The notes under the pieces were generated by a model. The model saw nothing but the letters and a program-made list of their open reading frames with translations, ran no database searches and was not told the DNA's origin. The translations under genes were made by a program, and so were the position numbers. This document shows, piece after piece, positions 1 to 6,554 of a DNA stretch of 14,283 bases; positions within the stretch are counted from its first letter, which is position 1; each line of letters begins with the position of its first letter. The DNA lies in assembly GCA_934085635.1 (NCBI GenBank), contig CAKOHL010000021.1, positions 1 through 14,283 of the forward strand, in the 5' to 3' direction. This DNA is from an uncultured Bacilli bacterium. Lineage in GTDB: Bacteria; Bacillota_I; Bacilli_A; RF39; UBA660.

Positions 1-1053
1 AATCACTCCCCTATACTTGAAACTCTTAGAATAGAATATAACAGGAACATTTTCTCTAGTATGATCAGTCCCCCTGTAAGTAGGGTCATTGCCGTGATCA
101 GCAGTAAATATAACTAAATCATCTTCTTTTAGTCTATTTAAGAAATAAGGTAAACAATAATCTAGCTCCTCAAGACATTTCAAATATCCATCCTTATCTC
201 TTCTATGTCCATACTTACTATCAAAATCATTTAAATTAAGAAATAAAAGTCCATTAAAATCACTTCTAGCAAAATCATTTAATTTAAGCATACCATCTAC
301 ATTATTCTTAGTCTTAATTCCAGCAGTAATACCTGTATCAGCAAAAATATCTTTAATCTTACCAAGTGCTATAACGTCATATCCTTTATCATACATCATA
401 GTCATAACATTCTTAGGAGGCACCTGAGTAAAATCTTTCCTTCTAGGAGTTCTAGTAAAATCTCCAGGCTTACCTATAAAAGGTCTAGCTATAACTCTCC
501 CAACTTTATATTCTTCTCTAAAAACAACCTTACTTATTTTCTCACAAATATCATAAAGTTCTTCTACTGGTATAACATCCTCATGAGCAGCAACTTGTAA
601 AACTGAATCAGCACTAGTATAAACTATCAAAGCCCCAGTCTTCATATGCATTTCACCAAGCTCTTTAATAATCTCAGTACCAGAAATAGCCACATTACCT
701 ATAATCTCTCTACCAGTAATTCTTTGAATTTCACTTATAAGTAAAATAGGAAACCCATTAGGATAAGTCATAAAAGGTTTATCATAAACAATACCCATCA
801 TTTCATAATGACCATTCAAAGTATCTTTAGCCTTATTCATAGGCTCTATTTTCCCGTGATACCCAATCTTATACTTATTCTCATTCTTAACCAAATCAAC
901 AAGTCCCAGTTTCTCAAAAGTAGGCAAATGATATCCATTATGATCTAAAATATGCCCAAGTGTACTAGAACCACTATCATTAAATTTATCAGCATCTTTT
1001 GCCTCTCCTACTCCTAAACTATCCATAACTATCAAAAATATTCTCTTAAACAT
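1..1053 (-). CDS. deoB: Phosphopentomutase DeoB, 3' end cut by window edge
   Basis: DeoB interconverts (deoxy)ribose-1-phosphate and (deoxy)ribose-5-phosphate, feeding nucleoside sugars into central metabolism; it is a cytosolic alkaline-phosphatase-superfamily enzyme with two Mn ions. 351 residues are visible and the frame is still open at base 1; the family is usually about 390 aa, so some 40 residues lie outside. The N-terminal motif VMDSLGVGEA carries metal ligand D11. The phospho-acceptor is T78 in KDTLNGHYEMMG. NLNDFDSKYGHRRD gives D278 and H283, FTADHGNDP gives D319 and H320, and TDHTREN gives H331. This spacing matches the Bacillus cereus enzyme (D13, T85, D286, H291, D327, H328, H339) with an offset of 7-8. 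The ATG at 1053 is preceded by AAGGAGTGA, which lies across the end of xerD; xerD stops only 5 nt upstream, so the two are co-transcribed and probably translationally coupled. Identification is secure. Confidence 0.96.
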   Translation of the reverse strand, partial: MFKRIFLIVMDSLGVGEAKDADKFNDSGSSTLGHILDHNGYHLPTFEKLGLVDLVKNENKYKIGYHGKIEPMNKAKDTLNGHYEMMGIVYDKPFMTYPNGFPILLISEIQRITGREIIGNVAISGTEIIKELGEMHMKTGALIVYTSADSVLQVAAHEDVIPVEELYDICEKISKVVFREEYKVGRVIARPFIGKPGDFTRTPRRKDFTQVPPKNVMTMMYDKGYDVIALGKIKDIFADTGITAGIKTKNNVDGMLKLNDFARSDFNGLLFLNLNDFDSKYGHRRDKDGYLKCLEELDYCLPYFLNRLKEDDLVIFTADHGNDPTYRGTDHTRENVPVIFYSKSFKYRGVI

Positions 1054-1058
1054 ATTGT

Positions 1059-1937
1059 TCACTCCTTCTTCGCTCTAGGAAAATAAGTATCATAATTTTC
1101 CCTTAAAACATTATTAACTACATAAGTATAAATATTTGTTGTACTTATATTCTCGTGTCCAAGCATCTCTTGTATACTTCTAATGTCTGCACCTCTCTCA
1201 AGTAAATGAGTAGCAAACGAATGCCTTAAAGTATGTGGTGTAATATCTTTATCAATTTTAACTTCTTTTCTAATATTATTTAAAATAAAATTAAATCCCT
1301 GTCTACTAATAGGTTTCCCATGATTATTCAAAAATATCAAATCATAATTATTCTTATTTAATAGCTTACTTCTATAATCATTAATATATGTCTTCAAATA
1401 ATACTGAGCTATTTCTCCTAAAGGCACAATTCTATCTTTCTTACCCTTACCATTTACCCTAATAAGTGAATTTTCAAAATCTATATTAGAAAAACACAAA
1501 CCAACAAGTTCACTAACCCTAAGTCCAGTCGCATACATCACTTCAAGCATAGCCTTATTTCTATAATCAAAAGGTGTTTTAAGATTAATGTTTAAAAGCC
1601 TATCAACTTCTTCTACACTCAAATACTTAGGTAATGTCTTCTTAGTCTTCAAAGAATATACTTCCTCTAAAGGACTCTCACGAATTATATTATTATCTAC
1701 TAAATACAAATAAAATCCCTTAAGTGAACTAATATGTCTATTGATACTCTTCTCATTAAGATAACTTCTTAAAAATGATATATACTCTAATATTTGTTTT
1801 TTACTCATATAAGTAATATCAGAATTATTATTCCATTCATAAAATTTAATTATATCCAAAATATAAGAATCAATAGTATTATTCCCAAGTTTCTTTTCAG
1901 TTTTCAAAAATAATTCATAATCTTCTATATTCTTCAT
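1059..1937 (-). CDS. xerD: Tyrosine site-specific recombinase XerD
   Basis: A 292-aa Xer recombinase, which with its partner resolves chromosome dimers at dif before division. Residues 1-90 form the SAM-like core-binding domain and 105-285 the catalytic domain. The full tyrosine-recombinase set is visible: R140 in ATGLRVSEL, K164 in VNGKGKKDR, H235 and R238 in HTLRHSFATHLL, H261 in LGHENIST, and nucleophile Y270 in TNIYTYV. Length is normal for the family. XerC and XerD are hard to separate by sequence alone; XerD is preferred because the gene is followed directly by deoB, the same order as ripX(xerD)-drm in Bacillus subtilis. No good Shine-Dalgarno precedes the ATG, but an extended -10-like box ends 6 nt before it, so the mRNA could be nearly leaderless. 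No dif site was seen here. Confidence 0.93.
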   Translation of the reverse strand: MKNIEDYELFLKTEKKLGNNTIDSYILDIIKFYEWNNNSDITYMSKKQILEYISFLRSYLNEKSINRHISSLKGFYLYLVDNNIIRESPLEEVYSLKTKKTLPKYLSVEEVDRLLNINLKTPFDYRNKAMLEVMYATGLRVSELVGLCFSNIDFENSLIRVNGKGKKDRIVPLGEIAQYYLKTYINDYRSKLLNKNNYDLIFLNNHGKPISRQGFNFILNNIRKEVKIDKDITPHTLRHSFATHLLERGADIRSIQEMLGHENISTTNIYTYVVNNVLRENYDTYFPRAKKE

Positions 1938-1943
1938 ACTAAT

Positions 1944-1952
1944 ATTATCTCA
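1944..1952 (-). promoter_or_regulatory. Possible extended -10 box of xerD, leaderless arrangement
   Basis: On the minus strand TGAGATAAT (an extended -10 form) ends 6 nt before the xerD ATG, so transcription would begin at or next to the start codon. No SD-like sequence is present between it and the ATG. The -35 region overlaps the terminator of the upstream gene and is not recognisable. This is a weak call based on position and the absence of an SD. Confidence 0.3.
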
Positions 1953-1961
1953 TAAAATAAT

Positions 1962-1991
1962 AATAAAAGGTAGATAAATCTACCTTTTATT
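1962..1991 (-). terminator. Rho-independent terminator of the surface-protein gene
   Basis: A perfect 14-bp inverted repeat (1962-1975 with 1978-1991, core GGTAGAT/ATCTACC) with a nominal 2-nt loop, in practice probably a 4-nt loop. On the minus strand it follows the TAA of the surface-protein gene and runs into the T-rich TTTTATTATTATTTT. It separates that gene from xerD. Confidence 0.85.
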
Positions 1992-4066
1992 TACATACTT
2001 ATTACATATGGATCAGTTTTAGTACCAGAACCTGTTACAAGTACATCTTTTGATAAAGCCATGACTGGGGAATAAGCGCCTAGATTTATAACGTAATTAC
2101 CACTGTGAGCACAGCCATTTGCTTCTACTCCAAACGAAAGATTGGCTCGAGAAGCAGATGGTCCTATAAACCTTTGCCATTGATTATTTCCTTGAAATAA
2201 CCAGTTATTATTATGACATAATGTTGTTCCATCATAATTGTATGGTTTAACGGTTCTTGCACAGTCACTTGCTAATACCCCATATCCATAGTCACTCGAA
2301 TAAATTAATCCTACACTTCCAGTAAATATAACTGCATTTGAATAGCTTTCTGCTGCTGTATAACCAGGTATATTTCCTCTTTCCATCAAGTACAATTCTG
2401 ATGCTGTAAGTGAACTGGATGAATCTGATGTCCCTAGATACATCTTAAAGTTAACAGTATAACTATAGTTAGTTAAGTTGTACACGTTTGACAAACTGCT
2501 ATACATTGTTGTATTTGGAAAATGGTTAGTATTCTTTTCATCATATGCCATAGTTGGATAACTCCCCTGTTCATAATGTCTTCTTACTCTTATTACTTCT
2601 TCTCCATTTTCCCCATCATTAAATACACCAATTATTCTCCATAACTCTTTCTCATTAGTACTTTTATTAGTCATGTATATATAGTTACTTGGATCAGTTC
2701 CTTCATATCTGTATCCATTCTCATTATATATTCCATTTGTATGACTAGTTGCATATGATTTTATTGTTTCCGATAAAGTAGGGGGTAAATCCTCAACCTC
2801 GTAAGGATTATTACTACTGCCATCTCCACTTTTCCATACTAAATTTCCTTTTAAACTTATAACAGGCCTAACTCCGTATGAATGGTCAACGCCGACATAA
2901 CTGAGGTGCCCTGGGCTGCTTGACCCACGAACGCTCCAGACACCCGAACCATCATCACTCCAGAAATAAGGTGACATTAGCCACCACCATGTACTCCCTA
3001 TTATACTTCCGCCATTACTATTTAGATAATACCATACTGCAGATACTTCACTACCTGCTTTCCCACCGGCATATGCAACTTCATCTGCTGACATGAGCCC
3101 TACCGGATAATTTAATTTTGCTCTTGTATTACTTCCTGAGAATGCATCTTCACTATTAGTACAATTATAACTTGGCATTTTATTTGTAAATAGTCTTCCT
3201 CTTGCTGCATAGTTAAAACCAGAACTTACACTATACATTGAATCAGACTCTAACTCTCTATCATTACAATATACTGCTTCTTTGCTTAAATATTTTGTAA
3301 AAGCAGATAAATTATTACTATACCAAGTATCTATTACTCCTTTTATAGTACTATCATTTTCATTTGTTCTGTTTAAAGCAAGTGTTCCACTTGTTCCATA
3401 CATATATCCTACATACATTGGGTCATTAAGCACGCTATTAAATGGACTTTCCAAAATATACCCTTTTGTTGTATCAGGACTTGTTCCTGAATACAAAAGT
3501 CTTACACTTCCATCATGGTTAGTTCTTATTATTCTCCAGTAGTAACCAGCAAACTTAACCCAGTTGTTTTTAGCATTTCCAGCAAAATAATATACAGGCA
3601 CCCCATCATTTCCACTTATACTTTCAGTAGTCTTATAAAGTGTTCCGGTATTACTCTCAGTAAAAATTGTATTAAAGTCACTTCTTGTTTTCACAGTAGG
3701 ATTATCACTAACTACCTTAGAATAAATAGTAGGCCTAAAATTCATAGTACAATAATCAGGAATCTTAATATCACTAAAACTAAGTGTATTATCTACTTTA
3801 TTATAACGAGCAGTTGTCCCATTCTTGCAAGTAACCTTATCTATTACATAACTACTAATTAATTCCTCATAAGAAAGATTCGTACTCTCATCATTAACTG
3901 TAAACGCGGTTATTCCTGCTGGTTTATCAAGAACATTTAACTGACTTGTACTTTCAGATTTTTCTACTTTATTATTCTCGTTAATAATAAATGCACTACT
4001 TGCTAATAATAAAAATACTACTACAGCAAAACCAAAAATTAACTTTTTCCATAATCCATACTTCAT
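1991..4066 (-). CDS. Membrane-anchored extracellular protein with two related C-type-lectin-like modules
   Basis: A 691-aa protein of unknown function. Residues 5-30 (LWKKLIFGFAVVVFLLLASS) form an uncleaved anchor or signal segment; the rest is Ser/Thr/Asn/Tyr/Gly-rich and presumably outside the cell. Module 1 (about 157-425) opens with WVKFAGYYWRIIR and closes with WWWLMSPYF, then GVRPVISL and GDGSSNNPYEV. Module 2 (about 462-689) repeats the plan with ELWRIIGVF, YSPVMALSK and GSGTKTDPYVI, but is more diverged. The W..SP....GVRPVISL ending resembles the DUF6273/FISUMP type of C-type-lectin-like domain; that assignment is from memory of the family. Start: an in-frame GTG at 4099 would give 702 aa, but it lies between the -35 and -10 of the gene's own promoter. 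The ATG at 4066 has an AGTAGG SD at 6-nt spacing. Residues 371-397 are encoded by unusually GC-rich DNA. A ligand-binding surface role is inference. Confidence 0.85.
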   Translation of the reverse strand: MKYGLWKKLIFGFAVVVFLLLASSAFIINENNKVEKSESTSQLNVLDKPAGITAFTVNDESTNLSYEELISSYVIDKVTCKNGTTARYNKVDNTLSFSDIKIPDYCTMNFRPTIYSKVVSDNPTVKTRSDFNTIFTESNTGTLYKTTESISGNDGVPVYYFAGNAKNNWVKFAGYYWRIIRTNHDGSVRLLYSGTSPDTTKGYILESPFNSVLNDPMYVGYMYGTSGTLALNRTNENDSTIKGVIDTWYSNNLSAFTKYLSKEAVYCNDRELESDSMYSVSSGFNYAARGRLFTNKMPSYNCTNSEDAFSGSNTRAKLNYPVGLMSADEVAYAGGKAGSEVSAVWYYLNSNGGSIIGSTWWWLMSPYFWSDDGSGVWSVRGSSSPGHLSYVGVDHSYGVRPVISLKGNLVWKSGDGSSNNPYEVEDLPPTLSETIKSYATSHTNGIYNENGYRYEGTDPSNYIYMTNKSTNEKELWRIIGVFNDGENGEEVIRVRRHYEQGSYPTMAYDEKNTNHFPNTTMYSSLSNVYNLTNYSYTVNFKMYLGTSDSSSSLTASELYLMERGNIPGYTAAESYSNAVIFTGSVGLIYSSDYGYGVLASDCARTVKPYNYDGTTLCHNNNWLFQGNNQWQRFIGPSASRANLSFGVEANGCAHSGNYVINLGAYSPVMALSKDVLVTGSGTKTDPYVISM
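2876..2956 (-). other. GC-rich, adenine-poor candidate hypervariable segment (DGR-like)
   Basis: Twenty-seven codons between the WWWLMSPYFWS and GVRPVISL motifs of module 1. On the coding strand I count 46 G/C in 81 bases (57%) and only 14 A (17%), against surroundings of roughly 30% GC and A-rich coding strands. Most codons here end in C or T (GAT, GGT, GTC, AGC, CGT, CAC, CTC, GGC, GAC), a pattern expected when AAY codons of a template repeat are mutated at their adenines. The position just before a conserved closing motif of a lectin-like domain also fits. No template repeat or reverse transcriptase is visible in this window, so the assignment is inference. Confidence 0.45.
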
Positions 4067-4081
4067 ATTGTACCTACTCTC

Positions 4082-4125
4082 ATTATAATTATATTCCACT
4101 TTGGAATGGAAGTCAATATTCCATT
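4082..4125 (-). promoter_or_regulatory. Near-consensus promoter of the surface-protein gene with overlapping TGGAA/TTCCA operators
   Basis: On the minus strand TTGACT (4116-4111), a 17-nt spacer and TATAAT (4093-4088) form a near-perfect sigma-A promoter; a second TATAAT follows directly (4087-4082). Transcription would start near 4081, giving a 15-nt leader containing the SD before the ATG at 4066. Two overlapping inverted repeats cover it: AATGGAA-N7-TTCCATT (4105-4125), spanning the -35, and ATTCCA-N3-TGGAAT (4093-4107), filling the spacer up to the -10. The divergent XRE-family gene next door is the obvious candidate to bind them. The promoter is seen directly; the repressor link is inferred. 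Confidence 0.75.
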
Positions 4126-4158
4126 TTAGATTATGTTATTCTTTAGGCGGTGATAAAA

Positions 4159-4401
4159 ATGAATAGATTAAAAGACTTAAGAGAAGAAAAAGATTTACTT
4201 CAAAAAGAAGTTGCTAGTTATTTAAACATAACACAAACAGGATACTCTAAATACGAAACTGAAATGCACGACATACCAACAAGTACATTAAAAGTTCTAG
4301 CAAAATATTATAATGTAAGTATAGACTATTTGCTATATTTAACCGACGAAAGAAAACCATATCCTAAAAGTAAAATAGAAGAAAAAGATGTTTTAAAATA
4401 A
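4159..4401 (+). CDS. Small XRE (Cro/CI)-family transcriptional regulator
   Basis: An 80-aa DNA-binding protein made almost entirely of one helix-turn-helix domain: RLKDLREEKDLLQKEVASYL, then the recognition helix ITQTGYSKYETEMHDIP, then TSTLKVLAKYYNVSIDYLLYLTD, the usual ending of this fold. A short charged tail follows; there is no sensor or peptidase domain. Start: the ATG at 4159 has AGGCGGTGAT, one mismatch from the ideal anti-16S sequence, with GGCGG 8 nt upstream; the GTG at 4150 lies within this SD and is not a credible start. The gene is divergent from the surface-protein gene, and the 92-bp gap between starts contains TGGAA/TTCCA inverted repeats, suggesting repression of that gene and perhaps of itself. 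rarA begins 33 nt downstream on the same strand with no terminator between, so the two may share a transcript. The inducing signal cannot be read from the sequence. Confidence 0.88.
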   Translation: MNRLKDLREEKDLLQKEVASYLNITQTGYSKYETEMHDIPTSTLKVLAKYYNVSIDYLLYLTDERKPYPKSKIEEKDVLK

Positions 4402-4434
4402 TTAATGTGATAAAATATTAATGGTGATAATTTT

Positions 4435-5625
4435 ATGGAAACATTAGCAAACAAATTAAGACCAACATCTCTAAATGAAGTTGTTGGACAAAAACATCTA
4501 ATTGGTGAAAATAAAATATTAAGTAATTTAGTAAAAAACAAAAAAATATTTAATACAATATTCTATGGTAAAAGTGGTATAGGTAAAACCACAATTGCAC
4601 TTGCTTTAATGAATGAACTTAAAATAAATTATAGAATATTAAATGCAACTATAAATAGTAAAAAAGATTTCGAAGTAGTATTTGAAGAAAGTAAAATATA
4701 TGATAACTTAGTATTAATAGTAGATGAAATACACAGAATGAATAAAGACAAACAAGATTTGCTATTATCATTTATTGAAAGTGGTCAAATCATTCTGATC
4801 GGGCTTACTAGTTCAAATCCATACCATTCAATAAATCCAGCCATAAGAAGTAGATGTCAGCTTATAGAACTTAAAGAACTTAGTGAAGAAGACATAATAA
4901 ATGCCTTAGATAAAGTTAAAAATATATATAGTGATATAGTCCTAACTAATGAAATAAAGTCTTACATTGCACGTCTAAGTGCTGGAGACTTAAGATATGC
5001 ATACAACCTAGTAGAATTTTGCTACAATAGTTTTGGAAGTAGTTTCACAATAGAAAATATTAAAGAAATATCATCAAGAACAAATATATTTTATGATAAA
5101 AATGAAGATGGATATTATGATGTAATAAGTGCTTTTCAAAAAAGTGTAAGAGGTAGTGACGTTGATGCAAGTGTACACTACTTAGTTAGACTAATTGATG
5201 CAGGAGATTTTGATATTCTATATAGAAGAATGCTTGTTATTGCTTATGAAGACATCGGTCTTGCTAATCCTACTCTTCAAACCAAAGTATTAACAGCAAT
5301 AGAAAGCGCAGAAAGATTAGGACTTCCAGAATTATACAAACCACTTACACAAGCAGTAATAGAAATGGCTCTTAGTCCTAAAAGTAATACAATCGAGCAA
5401 ACATACCAAGCAGCAATAAATGACCTTAGAAAAAACAACGTCGGAAGAGTACCAGAACACATCAGAACGACAAGCCCAAATTATAAATATCCACACATAT
5501 ACAAAAATCACTATGTAAAACAGCAGTATTTGCCAGACAACATAAAAACAAGTAAATACTATTTTCCTGGAGACAACAAATATGAACAAGCAATGTCCCA
5601 ATATAACAAAAAAATTAAAGAGTAA
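4435..5625 (+). CDS. rarA: Replication-associated recombination protein A (RarA/MgsA AAA+ ATPase)
   Basis: A 396-aa clamp-loader-like AAA+ ATPase that acts at stalled or gapped replication forks. Walker A is GKSGIGKT at 45-52 (the family more often has GPPGTGKT), Walker B is LIVDEIHR at 94-101, and the sensor-1 region is LIGLTSSNPYHSINPAIRSR with finger-type arginines at 138/140. The C-terminal half has the RarA-specific tetramerisation and helical region with the diagnostic stretches SVHYLVRLIDAGDFDILYRR, MLVIAYEDIGLANP and GRVPEHIRTT. Length is slightly under Bacillus RarA (about 420 aa). The ATG is preceded by GGTGAT. The gene follows the small XRE gene by 33 nt and converges with tcdA; rarA and tcdA are also neighbours in B. 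subtilis (yrvN, yrvM), although here they face each other. Confidence 0.95.
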   Translation: METLANKLRPTSLNEVVGQKHLIGENKILSNLVKNKKIFNTIFYGKSGIGKTTIALALMNELKINYRILNATINSKKDFEVVFEESKIYDNLVLIVDEIHRMNKDKQDLLLSFIESGQIILIGLTSSNPYHSINPAIRSRCQLIELKELSEEDIINALDKVKNIYSDIVLTNEIKSYIARLSAGDLRYAYNLVEFCYNSFGSSFTIENIKEISSRTNIFYDKNEDGYYDVISAFQKSVRGSDVDASVHYLVRLIDAGDFDILYRRMLVIAYEDIGLANPTLQTKVLTAIESAERLGLPELYKPLTQAVIEMALSPKSNTIEQTYQAAINDLRKNNVGRVPEHIRTTSPNYKYPHIYKNHYVKQQYLPDNIKTSKYYFPGDNKYEQAMSQYNKKIKE

Positions 5626-5639
5626 ATTCTTTAATTTTT
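5610..5639. terminator. Bidirectional terminator shared by rarA and tcdA
   Basis: A perfect 12-bp AT-rich inverted repeat (5610-5621 with 5628-5639, core ATTAAAGA/TCTTTAAT) with a 6-nt loop. The rarA TAA lies in the loop (5623-5625) and the tcdA TAA in the right arm (5640-5638). On the plus strand it ends in TTTTTATTTTG; on the minus strand the T-run is TTTTTTTG. One hairpin therefore serves both convergent genes. Confidence 0.75.
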
Positions 5640-6309
5640 ATTTTGAAATAACATCATTTATAATATAGTTTGTAATTAAAAGTCCACCTATTGCAGGTAC
5701 ATAACTAGAAGAGCCTAGTACATTAGATTTAATAGCTTCTTCAGTGCTTGAAACAACCACAAGTTTTTTCTGCTTTTTCTTATCAATTAAATTTCTTAAC
5801 TTCTTAGCAAGCTTATCATAACTAGTCTTATCAAGAGTAGTTAACTTAAGTTTAGTAGCATCTACTTTCTTAGCTGTACCCATTGAACTAATAATTTTAA
5901 CATTCATATCTAAACACGTATTAATAAGAAGAACTTTAGCACTTACAGAATCACAAGCATCAACCACATAATCAAAATCACTAAGAATTATTTCATTTAT
6001 ATTATTTTCATCTAAAAACATTTGAAGAGCATTAACATTTATATCAGGGTTAATTTTAGTAGCGCGTTTTTTGGCTTCCAATACTTTTGCATTACCAATA
6101 TTCGAAGTATCAGTAATAATTTGCCTATTTAAATTAGAAGAATCAATTGTATCAAAATCAACTATAGTTATATTCTGAATGCCACTTCTAACTAAACTCT
6201 CAAAAGTATATCCACCTACCCCGCCTATTCCAACAATAAGAATATTAAGATTCTTAATTTTTTCTAAATTATCTTTACCAACTAATGCCTCAAATCTTTC
6301 TAAATTCAT
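5638..6309 (-). CDS. tcdA: tRNA threonylcarbamoyladenosine dehydratase (TcdA/YgdL), E1-like
   Basis: A 223-aa E1/ThiF-like ATP-dependent enzyme that cyclises t6A37 of ANN-decoding tRNAs to ct6A. The nucleotide-binding loop is VGIGGVGGY at 26-34, followed by IVDFDTIDSSNLNRQI (about 49-64), which binds ATP/Mg, and DYVVDACDS further on. The closing segment SSSYVPAIGGLLITNYII matches the family's C-terminal stretch. It is somewhat shorter than E. coli TcdA (268) or Bacillus YrvM (about 254). Start: the frame stays open back to 6423, but GGAGG at 6319-6315 with a 5-nt spacer marks the ATG at 6309, and residues encoded upstream do not resemble the family because that DNA looks like a structured RNA. 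The gene probably shares a promoter with that RNA; whether ribosomes reach it by readthrough or by a separate start is unknown. Confidence 0.92.
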   Translation of the reverse strand: MNLERFEALVGKDNLEKIKNLNILIVGIGGVGGYTFESLVRSGIQNITIVDFDTIDSSNLNRQIITDTSNIGNAKVLEAKKRATKINPDINVNALQMFLDENNINEIILSDFDYVVDACDSVSAKVLLINTCLDMNVKIISSMGTAKKVDATKLKLTTLDKTSYDKLAKKLRNLIDKKKQKKLVVVSSTEEAIKSNVLGSSSYVPAIGGLLITNYIINDVISK

Positions 6310-6319
6310 TTTTTCCTCC

Positions 6320-6482
6320 AAAAAAAACCAAAATGACTGCAGTAATAAAACTCGCTCATCTGCGAGGTGGTAGTCCACATAATGATTATTAGGATTCTTA
6401 AATAAATAAGCATTCAACACCAATCATTAATTAGGTCCCCAAATTACTTATTTGTCGGTTTATTATGACAAATCATCTTGGT
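6320..6482 (-). ncRNA. ssrS: Candidate 6S RNA upstream of tcdA
   Basis: A 163-nt structured transcript predicted from base pairing. RNA positions 1-10 (ACCAAGAUGA) pair with 147-156 (UCAUUUUGGU), 10 bp with one G-U, and a run of eight U (156-163) follows, so the 5' and 3' ends close on each other. A second helix is AGUAAU (35-40) with AUUACU (137-142). An apical helix is UAAUGAUU (54-61) with AAUCAUUA (96-103), leaving a large central bubble. The 3' bubble strand carries the strong hairpin CUCGC-AGAUGA-GCGAG (117-132), a feature of many 6S RNAs. A promoter places +1 exactly at 6482. From memory, a Bacillus 6S gene lies near aspS/yrvM (tcdA), which supports the call. Alternative: an uncharacterised leader controlling tcdA. 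No T-box signature (AGGGTGGNACCGCG) is present. Confidence 0.55.
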
Positions 6483-6488
6483 AATTTA

Positions 6489-6518
6489 ATTATAACATAG
6501 TATTAATCTATAATGCAA
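6489..6518 (-). promoter_or_regulatory. Promoter of the 6S-like RNA (proximal)
   Basis: TTGCAT (6518-6513), an 18-nt spacer and TATAAT (6494-6489), with TG one base before the -10 (TGTTATAAT, extended -10). The predicted start, 7 nt downstream of the -10, is at 6482, which is exactly the first base of the closing helix of the candidate RNA. Confidence 0.72.
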
Positions 6519-6546
6519 TATACTTTCACTTGACATAAGTAGTCAA
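6517..6546 (-). promoter_or_regulatory. Possible distal promoter upstream of the 6S-like RNA
   Basis: TTGACT (6546-6541), an 18-nt spacer and TATATT (6522-6517), overlapping the -35 of the proximal promoter. It would start a transcript about 28 nt upstream of the RNA. It lies just after the stop of the winged-helix gene, where I see no terminator. Tandem promoters are common for 6S genes, but this one is weaker. Confidence 0.4.
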
Positions 6547-6554
6547 AGTTTTTA

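Noticed and set aside
1059..1937. Phage or integron integrase, implying a mobile element
   Set aside because: Length, motif spacing and coupling to deoB are those of chromosomal Xer; no att sites, phage genes or flanking repeats are seen.
3282..3862. Plus-strand open frames opposite the surface-protein gene
   Set aside because: They are antisense to a well-supported gene, lack SDs and family motifs, and read as low-complexity hydrophobic translations.
4150..4158. GTG start at 4150 for the XRE regulator
   Set aside because: That GTG is part of the Shine-Dalgarno sequence for the ATG at 4159, so it is not a credible initiation codon.
4326..4541. Minus-strand 71-codon frame across the XRE/rarA junction
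   Set aside because: It overlaps two clear plus-strand genes antisense and has no RBS or recognisable domain.
5277..5601. Two minus-strand frames (61 and 89 codons) within rarA
   Set aside because: Antisense shadows of the RarA coding sequence with no supporting signals.
6310..6423. N-terminal extension of TcdA by 38 residues
   Set aside because: The sequence does not resemble TcdA, a strong GGAGG SD marks the ATG at 6309, and the DNA is better explained as a structured RNA.
6320..6482. T-box or preQ1 riboswitch as the explanation for the leader of tcdA
   Set aside because: Neither consensus is present; the 5'-3' closing helix with a U-tract fits a free-standing small RNA better.
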